From Gammaproteobacteria bacterium (lineage in GTDB: Bacteria > Pseudomonadota > Gammaproteobacteria > Eutrophobiales > Eutrophobiaceae), in the NCBI GenBank assembly GCA_028279365.1, contig JANQNX010000013.1:310001-374000 (forward strand): 64,000 nt of DNA. Reading direction: 5' to 3'. The notes below the pieces were generated by a model. That model had not been told where the DNA came from, did no database searches, and saw only the letters and a program-made list of their open reading frames with translations. Positions 34,143-42,739 of this stretch are shown in pieces (positions within the stretch are counted from its first letter, which is position 1; each line of letters begins with the position of its first letter). Made by a program: the position numbers and the translations under genes.

Positions 34143-34583
34143 TTATTCAACGATCTCATAGTTGATATTAGTTAGCTCCACCATAAACGCTTGCACACCC
34201 GGTGGGATACCACGCGGATCATGGTTCATATGAAAACTGTATTTATAATCTTGATCAAAGCTAGGTATTGATGACAACTCTGGTTCGCCGGGCTGCAGTG
34301 TTTCAGTCACAGTAAATGGCTGTGAGGTAATCACCTCGCCTTCCATCGTTTTATAAACCAATTCACCGGTAATATTTTTCACGACGTTATCGCTGGTATT
34401 GCGAATAGAAAAATGTTCCATTTTCGAATCGGTCATCTTTTTAAATAGTAGCAATTCAATACCACTATTTGCCTTCACGCGTTCAGCGTTATCTCTGTAA
34501 CCCGAGATTTCGACATCAGCAAATGCCTGATTCATGGTGATCACTAAAAATAGTACCGACAAACTTTTAATTAATGTTTTCAT
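34143..34583 (-). CDS. Exported protein of unknown function
   Basis: 146 residues with a signal peptide ending at QAFA (about 22). The mature part looks beta-sandwich-like: MEHFSIRNTSDNVVKNITGELVYKTMEGEVI is typical of small periplasmic domains that complement FxxY-type or DUF3426-like folds, but no family is recognised. No cysteines. It appears to be a single-gene unit. Confidence 0.65.
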   Translation of the reverse strand: MKTLIKSLSVLFLVITMNQAFADVEISGYRDNAERVKANSGIELLLFKKMTDSKMEHFSIRNTSDNVVKNITGELVYKTMEGEVITSQPFTVTETLQPGEPELSSIPSFDQDYKYSFHMNHDPRGIPPGVQAFMVELTNINYEIVE

Positions 34584-34749
34584 GATTAGTTTTCCATTTA
34601 AGAGGGATAGCTGTTAGTGACTCAGGCTAAGTGATGGTTCAGCAAATATGGAATTGATCATTTTTGTAAAGGACAAAATTCAGAGATGATAAAACAAAGA
34701 ATAAACATTAATACTCAATCATTGCTTGGTAAGAGCAATCACTGACCGA

Positions 34750-35685
34750 TCACTTTTTAGTCGGCAGAAAATACATGCGGGCAATCGTATTGTGTAAATC
34801 AATAAGACGACGCTGCAACTTGTTCACCAGTTTATCCAAACCGTCTGCATCAAGATTTTCAACTTTGACTGCTTCAAATGCTCGAGCAATGGCTCGTACC
34901 GCCAGCAAGCAAGGTCGATTGACGGCCAACATACCAATGCTCTCTTCAATAGCATTGATACAATGCAGAATTGATCGGGGAAACTCATCGTCATTAAACA
35001 GAAACCAAAGCACATGTTCGCGCTTTACAGTCGCCTGCATTTTTCGTCGATACATATGATAGGCAGATAACGAACCCAGCACGTTGACCCATTGCACACG
35101 AGTAACGGCAGTGTCATCAGGTAACTTATCGGTTTGGGTGATAGCAAGACGCATACCGATAAAACGGCTGGTCATGTCGGCGCGTTCAAGATTTCGACCC
35201 AAGCGCATGAATTGATAACCCACATCCCTTGTCACACCTGAGCTCATCAGTCCCATGCTCATCTGGCAGGTGCGCATGATTCGATCAAGGAATGCTTGTC
35301 GCCCTCGCCTGGTTAAACCTTCGTTAAGATGTTCATCAAGAAATATCTGTAGCTCGGTAAGATAACGCCAGATCTCACGCGGCATGATGTCGCGCACGGT
35401 ACGGCAATTTTCTCTGGCATTGGTCAGGCACGCGCGCACCGAACTAGCCGATTCGGCTTCAGCAAGCAGAAAGCGCACAACATTTCGCTCGCTATATTGG
35501 TTATATATTTTTTCGAAGTCATCATTGGCGCCAACGACATCGATCAGTGGTTGCCAGTCGGGCGTGATACCGCGCGGTAGATCGAGCTGCAGATTGGTAT
35601 TAACGCTAAGCACGCGCGCGATGTTTTCCGCTCGTTCAATATTGCGACTCATCCAGTAAATATTTTCAGCAACGCGGGAAAGCAT
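34750..35685 (-). CDS. Alpha-E domain protein (DUF403)
   Basis: 311 residues, all helical. The alpha-E signature is at the N-terminus (MLSRVAENIYWMSRNIERAENIARVL), followed by RAGLxx-like NARENCRTVRDIMPREIWRYL and VGYQFMRLGRNLERADMTSRFI. The family always accompanies a circularly permuted ATP-grasp protein, as here, in a putative peptide-ligase system. It begins one base after the ATP-grasp gene. The substrate is unknown. Confidence 0.92.
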   Translation of the reverse strand: MLSRVAENIYWMSRNIERAENIARVLSVNTNLQLDLPRGITPDWQPLIDVVGANDDFEKIYNQYSERNVVRFLLAEAESASSVRACLTNARENCRTVRDIMPREIWRYLTELQIFLDEHLNEGLTRRGRQAFLDRIMRTCQMSMGLMSSGVTRDVGYQFMRLGRNLERADMTSRFIGMRLAITQTDKLPDDTAVTRVQWVNVLGSLSAYHMYRRKMQATVKREHVLWFLFNDDEFPRSILHCINAIEESIGMLAVNRPCLLAVRAIARAFEAVKVENLDADGLDKLVNKLQRRLIDLHNTIARMYFLPTKK

Positions 35686-35686
35686 G

Positions 35687-37141
35687 TCAGTTGCTCTCGC
35701 TATCTACAATCCAGGTATCTTTGCTACCGCCGCCCTGAGATGAGTTCACCACCAGGCTGCCCTTGCGCAATGCTACCCGCGTTAGTCCGCCAGTCGTGAC
35801 CTTGGTAACACGCCCGCTAAGAATGAATGGCCTTAGATCAACGTGGCGCGGTTCCAGTTTTCGACCGACCACGGTCGGTACCGTCGACAGGCTTAAAGTC
35901 GGTTGAGCAATATAATTGCGGGGATTCTTGCGAATCAACTTGGCAAACGCCTTTCGCTCAGCGGGGCTAGCTGATTTACCCATCAGCATGCCGTAGCCAC
36001 CGGATTCATTAGCAGGTTTAACAACCATTTCATGAAGATTTGCCAACACATAATCTCGCTCATCATCAAACATGCAGCGATAAGTCGGTACGTTAGGTAG
36101 CAATGGATCTTCATCAAGGTAATAGCGAATAAAATCCGGCACAAAGGCATAGACCACTTTATCGTCAGCCACACCTGCGCCCGGCGCATTGGCCAAACCG
36201 ACATTACCCGCCTTCCAGGCCCGCATCAGACCCGGGACGCCAAGAATAGAATCAGAATTGAATACCTCAGGGTCCATGAATTCATCATCGATTCGTCGAT
36301 AAATCACGTCGACTCTCTCCGGACCGTAAACGGTATGCATATGAACGATGTCATCATCATCAACAAAGAGATCTCGACCCTCAACCAATTCACAGCCCAT
36401 CTCTTGTGCCAGATAGGCATGTTCGAAATACGCCGAGTTATAAATACCCGGAGTCAACACCACGACCTCCGGTCGATTGGTACGCCGTGGTGACAGATCC
36501 GCAAGCGTGGTATAAAGCTGGGCCGCATAACTATCGATAGGCAGTGGCGCATAGCGTTCGAACAATTCAGGAAAAACCTGCTTCGTCACGAGTCTATTTT
36601 CTAACATATAGGAAACGCCGGAAGGCACGCGTAGATTGTCTTCCAGCACATAGATGGTACCTTTGTCGTCGCGAACCAGATCCGAACCACAAATGTGCGC
36701 CCACACCCCATGCGGTGGAGAAACACCAACACATTGAGCACGAAAGTTTTTGGAACCCTCCAGCACCTCTCCGGGAAACACACCCTCGTTGATGATGCGC
36801 TGCTCATGGTAGATGTCATCAATAAACATATTCAGCGCGCGTGCGCGTTGAATCAGTCCCGCCTCTACCTGATCCCACTCTGCTTTCGGAATAAGGCGCG
36901 GCACGATATCAAACGGCCATGACCGATCGATGGTGCCCTGGCCCTCCATGTACACCGAGAAAGTAATACCCATCTCCTTGATGGCCAGTTCAGCAGCGGC
37001 CTGTCGCGCCGCCAATTCCTCATCATCCAGTGAACGAAGTAATCGCACCAGTTGCTTGGCATACGAACGCGAGCGATTACTATTTGCCAACATTTCATCG
37101 AAATAATCAGCAGCTGGATAATGCTTAAGATCAACGGCCAT
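35687..37141 (-). CDS. Circularly permuted ATP-grasp protein (DUF404/DUF407)
   Basis: 484 residues. Typical segments are HYPAADYFDEMLANSNRSRSYAKQLVRLLRSL, IDDIYHEQRIINEGVFPGEV, GVWAHICGSDLVRDDKGTIYVLEDNLRVPSGVSYMLENR, DVIYRRIDDEFMDPEVF and VVKPANESGGYGMLMG (the nucleotide-binding lysine region). It should ligate an amine to a carboxylate using ATP. The related operons usually also carry a transglutaminase-like gene and often an Anbu proteasome-like gene, which are both absent here. Confidence 0.92.
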   Translation of the reverse strand: MAVDLKHYPAADYFDEMLANSNRSRSYAKQLVRLLRSLDDEELAARQAAAELAIKEMGITFSVYMEGQGTIDRSWPFDIVPRLIPKAEWDQVEAGLIQRARALNMFIDDIYHEQRIINEGVFPGEVLEGSKNFRAQCVGVSPPHGVWAHICGSDLVRDDKGTIYVLEDNLRVPSGVSYMLENRLVTKQVFPELFERYAPLPIDSYAAQLYTTLADLSPRRTNRPEVVVLTPGIYNSAYFEHAYLAQEMGCELVEGRDLFVDDDDIVHMHTVYGPERVDVIYRRIDDEFMDPEVFNSDSILGVPGLMRAWKAGNVGLANAPGAGVADDKVVYAFVPDFIRYYLDEDPLLPNVPTYRCMFDDERDYVLANLHEMVVKPANESGGYGMLMGKSASPAERKAFAKLIRKNPRNYIAQPTLSLSTVPTVVGRKLEPRHVDLRPFILSGRVTKVTTGGLTRVALRKGSLVVNSSQGGGSKDTWIVDSESN

Positions 37142-37316
37142 CTAGGTTCCTGGATTTGTTATAACCGCTTATGTGCCAAAACCGTGCCATGCGCTAAAGT
37201 GGGCATAAATCATTGCAATAGATCAAAGGACTGCACTGCTTTAGATAAAACGCAGCTCTGCTTGCCCCAAATTTGTGCTTTGTTATTGCAAAACTAACGT
37301 GATTGTTACTAAAAAT

Positions 37317-38228
37317 TTAACGGTTTTGCGCAGCAGCAAGGCTTGTTTCGATAGCTTTATTCAGCAGCGTAACTTCACTGTCCAAGCCAACAGTGAGTAA
37401 TTTAGGCCCGGTTACAGGCACACCTGAAAAAGGCCGGATATTAATTGTGCCGTCTGGGGTGCGTTCAAAGTACGTATAATTTTCTTCGCTACCGATATGC
37501 GTACAGCCTTTGATACGAAGAATGCTCTGCGGCAATTGATTACAGATATCCATGATGCATTTCTGATCGGGCAAATCGGGTAAATCAACAGAGCAAGACG
37601 ACCAATGTGCTTTCAGGTGATCGAGTTGATGCGCCTCGTTGGTTGAAGGTGAAAGCCGCGGTAACAACGCGACATCAATATCATCCATCTTGATGATTTC
37701 AGCAGATGGGTTGAGTTGTTTTATCTCGTTTATGACATCAGCCTGTCTGTCTTCAGCACAATCATCTAAGTGCGTCAAAACAAGCAAGGAAGATAACTGA
37801 ATCTGGCTAGCTTCCAACTCATTATGCTCACCACGCTCTTGCCAGTTTTTCACATCGACGACCGACACTTGCACCGGCGGCAAAAAACGTTCTTTCACGC
37901 CCACACCAAGAAAGCCCATAAGCGAGCAAGAATCCGTCGTGCCATTGGCTTCAATGAGAGTCACGCCATGCTCTCGTTCCGGCACGCGATTGATAAACTC
38001 TCTGAGTTCATTAATACCACTGCAACAAATACAACTGCCATTCAGCGGCACAACCGATTTATTCTCTAACCATTCCTGAAATTGCTGCGCATCCAGATAG
38101 GCATTTTCATAATCGTTCAGAATGATAAACGGATTCCAGCCTTGATCGACAAAACGAGTCGTTAGAAGCTTGAGTAATGTGGTTTTGCCCGCACCTAAAA
38201 AACCAACAACAGTAATGATTGCTTCCAT
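37317..38228 (-). CDS. CobW-like G3E-family GTPase
   Basis: 303 residues. Walker A is GFLGAGKTT (residues 9-17). The family's metal-binding CxCC motif is CICC in NGSCICCSG (near 65), and VTLIEANGTTDS and VLTHLDD are the G3 and specificity regions. G3E proteins deliver zinc, cobalt or nickel to client enzymes. No Zur box or cobalamin gene is adjacent, so the client and metal are open. It is transcribed as a single gene. Confidence 0.88.
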   Translation of the reverse strand: MEAIITVVGFLGAGKTTLLKLLTTRFVDQGWNPFIILNDYENAYLDAQQFQEWLENKSVVPLNGSCICCSGINELREFINRVPEREHGVTLIEANGTTDSCSLMGFLGVGVKERFLPPVQVSVVDVKNWQERGEHNELEASQIQLSSLLVLTHLDDCAEDRQADVINEIKQLNPSAEIIKMDDIDVALLPRLSPSTNEAHQLDHLKAHWSSCSVDLPDLPDQKCIMDICNQLPQSILRIKGCTHIGSEENYTYFERTPDGTINIRPFSGVPVTGPKLLTVGLDSEVTLLNKAIETSLAAAQNR

Positions 38229-38254
38229 GAATTGAATAGCTGTTTTAAATTAAA

Positions 38255-38512
38255 TTAACGCTGCGATTCCATATAACGGCGAAGAATATTATTGATATTT
38301 GTCTGATATTTTCCTTTTTGAGATTTAAACCAATCCAACATATCCGCGTCGAGTCGTAACGTCACCTGCTTTTTAACAGGTTTGTAATACTTGCCAACGA
38401 CCGCATTACTCCAATCTGTAGTCATCGGAATATCTGAAGTATCAATAGCTTCATCAGGTAGCTCAGCCAATCGCTTAATTTCAGACTTTTGATTTTTTGT
38501 ACGCTTTTTCAT
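38255..38512 (-). CDS. brnA: BrnA antitoxin
   Basis: 85 residues from ATG 38512, inside the brnT 3' end (overlap of 32 bases); the longer frame to 38581 is not needed. A ribbon-helix-helix DNA-binding end is visible: KKQVTLRLDADMLDWFKSQKGKYQTNINNILRRYM. BrnA binds BrnT and represses the operon. The order toxin first, antitoxin second is that of known brnTA loci. Confidence 0.88.
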   Translation of the reverse strand: MKKRTKNQKSEIKRLAELPDEAIDTSDIPMTTDWSNAVVGKYYKPVKKQVTLRLDADMLDWFKSQKGKYQTNINNILRRYMESQR

Positions 38513-38780
38513 AGATATGTCTTTCTTGTTTAGTGGCTTTTCTTGCTGAGATAATTCGGATAATTTCGCCATGTTCATCATCTAGTACTGTATGCGCTAC
38601 GAGTAGTAACACTACTCCATCAATCATTCCCAGAGTCTGCCAACGTTCTTCACCTTTTTCATAGCGGTCCTGAATACTTAAATGATAAGGATCATCAAAC
38701 ACGAGACATGCCGTATCAAATGACACCTTATGCTTAATCAGGTTTGCTTTATCCTTGTCTTGATTCCATTCAAAACGCAT
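38481..38780 (-). CDS. brnT: BrnT toxin (RelE-like fold ribonuclease)
   Basis: 99 residues, the normal size. The family sequence is RFEWNQDKDKANLIKHKVSFDTACLVFDDP, then YEKGEERWQTLGMIDG and IIRIISARKATKQERHIYEKAYK. BrnT is a ribonuclease-like toxin that blocks translation until bound by BrnA. Its gene overlaps brnA. The remnant at 14667-14873 is a close relative. Confidence 0.9.
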   Translation of the reverse strand: MRFEWNQDKDKANLIKHKVSFDTACLVFDDPYHLSIQDRYEKGEERWQTLGMIDGVVLLLVAHTVLDDEHGEIIRIISARKATKQERHIYEKAYKKSKV

Positions 38781-38786
38781 AACAAA

Positions 38787-38815
38787 ATTGTAGTTACATT
38801 TTTATAATTACACAA
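38787..38815 (-). promoter_or_regulatory. brnTA promoter
   Basis: On the minus strand: TTGTGT (38810-38815), a 17-base spacer, TACAAT (38787-38792), 6 bases before the brnT start, so the transcript is short-leadered or leaderless. The layout is conserved at the brnT remnant. Confidence 0.65.
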
Positions 38816-38998
38816 GCTAATTAATATAACCTTAACTATTTATAGTCATTTAAAAAAAAGCATCAGCCTGCATAGTCCATAGATGTGTATATTGTGCAGT
38901 TCGTGTGCATTCAAGAAATCCGGCTGTTATCCGATATAACAAGATGAAGACAAATCCGATCTAGCGGATTTATACCTTTTTCTTGAGATTAAACAGCA

Positions 38999-39778
38999 AT
39001 GTGTGAATTACTGGGTTTGTGTGCCAATGAACCTGCAGATATACGTTTCAGTTTTTCCGGCCTGAAAGAGCGCGGCGGCAGAACCGGCGTGCATAAAGAT
39101 GGCTGGGGCGTATCGCTGTATGAAGGTCGAGCCAGTAATATCTTTCGCGATACCCAATCCAGTGTCAAATCCGAGATGGCACACTTCTTCCAAAATACAT
39201 CCCTTAAGAGCAAAATTATTATCAGCCATATACGCCAGGCCAACCGCGGACGTGTTTGCCTGGAAAATACACACCCGTTTAAGCGTGAACTGTGGGGTTG
39301 CGACTGGGTGTTTGCTCACAATGGCCAGCTTAAAGGTATCAAGAAAAATAAACACCTGCAGTTTTACCGGCCGGTAGGCAGCACGGATAGCGAATATGCC
39401 TTCTGTTATTTAATGGACAAGATAAGAGATGCCTTTCCAAGCAGACCAAGAAGTAACAAGCAACTCTGGCAACTCATCGAAGCCGTTGCCCATGAAATCA
39501 ATGAGCACGGTATCTTCAGTTTCCTGTTGAGTGACTCGCGTTACATGTATGCCTTTTGTAGTAACCGCATGTGCTGGGTAACGCGTCAATATCCCTTTAG
39601 TAAAGCACGGTTAGTGGATACCGGTAAGGTGATCGATTTCAGTAAACGACTGAAACAAAATGAGATTGTCACCGTTATCGCATCTAAAGCGTTAACGGAT
39701 AACGAAGATTGGCATTGCATGGAAAAAGGCGAATTCAGAGTGTTTAGTGACGGCGTGTCGAAACGACTGGCCGCTTAA
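38999..39778 (+). CDS. Class II glutamine amidotransferase (YafJ-like)
   Basis: 259 residues. The N-terminal nucleophile family begins MCELLGLCANEPADIRFSF, where Cys2 is the catalytic residue after removal of methionine. GGRTGVHKDGWGVSLYEG, SHIRQANRG, NTHPF and FAHNGQL are the other conserved blocks. It hydrolyses glutamine or a gamma-glutamyl compound; the acceptor is unknown. It overlaps, tail to tail, the ABC exporter gene by four bases. Confidence 0.9.
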   Translation: MCELLGLCANEPADIRFSFSGLKERGGRTGVHKDGWGVSLYEGRASNIFRDTQSSVKSEMAHFFQNTSLKSKIIISHIRQANRGRVCLENTHPFKRELWGCDWVFAHNGQLKGIKKNKHLQFYRPVGSTDSEYAFCYLMDKIRDAFPSRPRSNKQLWQLIEAVAHEINEHGIFSFLLSDSRYMYAFCSNRMCWVTRQYPFSKARLVDTGKVIDFSKRLKQNEIVTVIASKALTDNEDWHCMEKGEFRVFSDGVSKRLAA

Positions 39779-41589
39779 CTTTCCTCTTTCTCCGGCAGGA
39801 AGCCACCCGCCTGCATGTTCCACAGGTGTGCGTAATGGCCATCGCTAGCTAATAACTCTTGATGACTGCCATCTTCAACAATACTGCCATTATCAAACAC
39901 GAGAATACGGTCCATGTGCGAGATGGTGGATAAACGATGCGCAATGATGACGACTGTGCGGCCTTGCATCAAGGTTTCCAATCCCATTTGAATTTGTTTT
40001 TCGGTATGCGAATCCAAAGATGACGTGGCTTCATCTAGAATTAATATCGGTGCATCTTTTAAAATCGCACGCGCAATGGCGATACGTTGACGTTGCCCAC
40101 CAGAAAGCTTCACACCGCGCTCGCCGACTAAAGAATCGTACTGCTGTTCAGTTTGCATAATAAACTCATGCGCATGCGCTTTCTTCGCTGCCTCGATGAC
40201 TTCTTCATCAGTCGCATCGAGTCGCCCATAACGAATATTCTCCATCAAGGAACGATGAAATAACTGCGGATCCTGCGGAATCATCGAGATGTGTTCGCGC
40301 AGACTATCCTGCGTCACATCAAGAATATTCTGCTCATCAATACGAATCGCCCCGCCTTGCACTTCAAACAAACGCAAAATCAAATTCACAAACGTCGATT
40401 TACCCGAACCCGAAAACCCGACCAACCCGACTTGCTGTTTCGGTTCGATAGTCACACTTAAGTGATCAAAGACCTGTAAGCCTTCTTGATAAGTAAACGA
40501 CACATCATCAAAGGCGATTTCACCTCGGCTCACCTGCAACGCAGGGGCATCCGGTTTATCGACAATCTCATGCGGCTGCACAAAGGTGGTCACGCCATCA
40601 TTAATATTGCCGATGTATTCAAAGAACTCGAGGAAACTACGGCTCAAGCCTCTGGCCGCTTCAATCAACATAATGGCCAGCCCCGCCACCATGGAAAATT
40701 CACCCACAGTCATATCACCTTGCGACCAAATCTTCAGCGCATAACCGACCATCGCAATCATTAATACCATCGCCGCCGAATATTGGAACCAGCGTAATTT
40801 TTCCATATACCAATAAGTGCGCATCGCATGATCCACTTCATGGTTCAGGTAATCAGTCAGATACTCTTCTTCGTGTTGACGACGCGCAAACATCTTCGCA
40901 TTCATTACATTCGTCACCGAATCCACCACCTTACCGGTCACCAATGAACGCGCTCGGGCAAAATCCTGTGAATACACCCGACACTTCTGCGCCAAAATAA
41001 AGGAGACATAGACATAGATTACCAGCCATAGCGTTAATACCAGCGCCAACTCACCACTGGCATTAAACAACAGGAATAACGCGACCACGGATTTAATAAT
41101 CAACGGATAAAAATCAAAGGTCACCGTCCACAGCGCATGCATACTGCTCATCGAGACTTCAGCGATACGATTCGCCAATGAACCAGCAAAATGCGTAATG
41201 AAATAACGATGTGAGTGATACTGCAGGTAACTGAATAGTGTTTTACGTATCTCACGCCGCAAATAAGGCCCAGTGAGAACAATCATCGCGCCACTACCGC
41301 GACTGAAGAAAAGAATACCCAGATTTAACAAACCAAATAAGATCAAGCCATCCTTAGTAGCATCGTAAATATCCATGCCGTTTTCATTCGCCAGCGTCAC
41401 GGCATCGATAATTTCCTTGATCGCATAAGGCAGCAGAATTGTACAAGCCGCCTGCGCGGCTTCGAAAACGAAGATCGCCGCCAACGTAAGGCGCGATTTA
41501 AGATAAAAATACAGCGCAAAGCGCCACGGGGAATGTGGCAGCCTGGGTGCGTTTTCTGCAATGACCATTGATGAATTCATGATGTACAA
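39775..41589 (-). CDS. ABC exporter half-transporter (ATP-binding/permease)
   Basis: 604 residues. A six-helix ABC membrane domain (about 30-330) is followed by the nucleotide-binding domain: Walker A GFSGSGKST, signature LSGGQRQRIAIARA, Walker B ILILDEATSS and the H-loop IIAHRLST. It should work as a dimer to export a lipid, peptide or drug. An N-terminal stretch of several in-frame ATGs makes the exact start uncertain. The substrate cannot be told; no partner gene is next to it. Confidence 0.92.
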   Translation of the reverse strand: MYIMNSSMVIAENAPRLPHSPWRFALYFYLKSRLTLAAIFVFEAAQAACTILLPYAIKEIIDAVTLANENGMDIYDATKDGLILFGLLNLGILFFSRGSGAMIVLTGPYLRREIRKTLFSYLQYHSHRYFITHFAGSLANRIAEVSMSSMHALWTVTFDFYPLIIKSVVALFLLFNASGELALVLTLWLVIYVYVSFILAQKCRVYSQDFARARSLVTGKVVDSVTNVMNAKMFARRQHEEEYLTDYLNHEVDHAMRTYWYMEKLRWFQYSAAMVLMIAMVGYALKIWSQGDMTVGEFSMVAGLAIMLIEAARGLSRSFLEFFEYIGNINDGVTTFVQPHEIVDKPDAPALQVSRGEIAFDDVSFTYQEGLQVFDHLSVTIEPKQQVGLVGFSGSGKSTFVNLILRLFEVQGGAIRIDEQNILDVTQDSLREHISMIPQDPQLFHRSLMENIRYGRLDATDEEVIEAAKKAHAHEFIMQTEQQYDSLVGERGVKLSGGQRQRIAIARAILKDAPILILDEATSSLDSHTEKQIQMGLETLMQGRTVVIIAHRLSTISHMDRILVFDNGSIVEDGSHQELLASDGHYAHLWNMQAGGFLPEKEES

Positions 41590-41782
41590 ATATGGGGGCT
41601 GAACCTAAAAAATCTACTTATCCTTTAATATTAAAGAGTAAATTTGCCCGCTTTTATAAAAAAATGCCAATATATTCATCCAGAGCTTAAGACAAAATGA
41701 ATCTATTTTTGATGCTCTTGAATAATTAACCAACCGTGACTTTTTTGATACAACTTAAGAAAGAAAATAATAGTAAGCGAGA

Positions 41783-42148
41783 ATGAAATACAAATACTAC
41801 CTATTAACAGTCCTAACGATCACTTTAGGCCTATCAGGCGCACGGACAGCTAGCAGTAATCCAGACATTAAAGATGAAGCGATCAAAGTGTTGATTAACT
41901 TTAAGACAAATTGTAACCCACAGAGTCTTAACCGCGAAGTTACAGAAGACGGCGGCCTCAAATTTACTGCCGAATGTAGCGACAAGACATTTTATCCTGA
42001 TGGGCTGACTGTGCTTTGCCCGATTCGTGATGTTGATGTAAGTTGCAAAATCATGACAGCAGCAAAAGAGTTTAAACATCTAAATATGATTTATGGTCCA
42101 GCGGGAAAAAATGTGCATTTTTCTGATGAAAATAAAGAGGAAAATTAA
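41783..42148 (+). CDS. Small exported cysteine-containing protein
   Basis: 121 residues. A signal peptide (KYKYYLLTVLTITLGLSGARTASS) is followed by a mature domain with four cysteines (TNCNPQ, AECSDK, VLCPIRD, SCKIM), probably two disulfides. Not recognised. It precedes the NERD remnant on the same strand. Confidence 0.6.
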   Translation: MKYKYYLLTVLTITLGLSGARTASSNPDIKDEAIKVLINFKTNCNPQSLNREVTEDGGLKFTAECSDKTFYPDGLTVLCPIRDVDVSCKIMTAAKEFKHLNMIYGPAGKNVHFSDENKEEN

Positions 42149-42209
42149 AATCTTTTCCAAACCTGAAATAGAACGCACAAATTAAGAAATTTAATCAAAA
42201 TTAAAATCA

Positions 42210-42641
42210 ATGGATACTGACCCTATTGATTTTATTTCCAGATACGGCGTGTTCGTCATAGAAACAAAAAATATGTCAGGCTGGATATTTGGCAGCGCTC
42301 GGCAAAGACAATGGACTCAAACATTTCCGACTGGTGACAAATACAGAATGCAGAATCCAGTTCGTCAAAATTATAAACACGTCAGGACTGTCCAGAGTGC
42401 ACTAAGGTTGCGGACTGATCATATACATAACGTCGTGTGTTTTACAGCTGCTTGCGAATTTAGAACCGCAATGCCGTCTAACGTAACCCAAGGCGGAGAA
42501 TTAATAAATTTCATCAAAAGCATAACTTACGAAGTATTCACGGCTGAACAAGTCGAGAACATGGTAGCTACTTTGGAGAATTTGAGGCTTGAGGATTCAA
42601 AAGATACAAACGCGAGACATATCGAGAACTTGAGTCGATAA
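42210..42641 (+). pseudogene. NERD-domain protein, N-terminally truncated
   Basis: 143 residues starting at ISRYGVFVIETKNMSGWIFGSARQRQW, the middle of a NERD (nuclease-related) domain. The lysine (ETK) and the PVRQNYKHVRTVQSAL helix are present. The usual 60 or so preceding residues, including the conserved glutamate-glycine-E entry helix, are missing. The TDPIDFIS run looks like a damaged GTTQIDHIxVS block, with two residues lost. Probably a remnant of a longer nuclease-like gene; a short functional form cannot be excluded. Confidence 0.68.
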
Positions 42642-42739
42642 ACGCTTAATAAAGACTAGCCTGCCAAGTAAAAAAAATCTGGCCTTATATGTTTTCTGAA
42701 AACGTGGTCTGTCTTCATTTATTTTTACTTTCAAACCTC

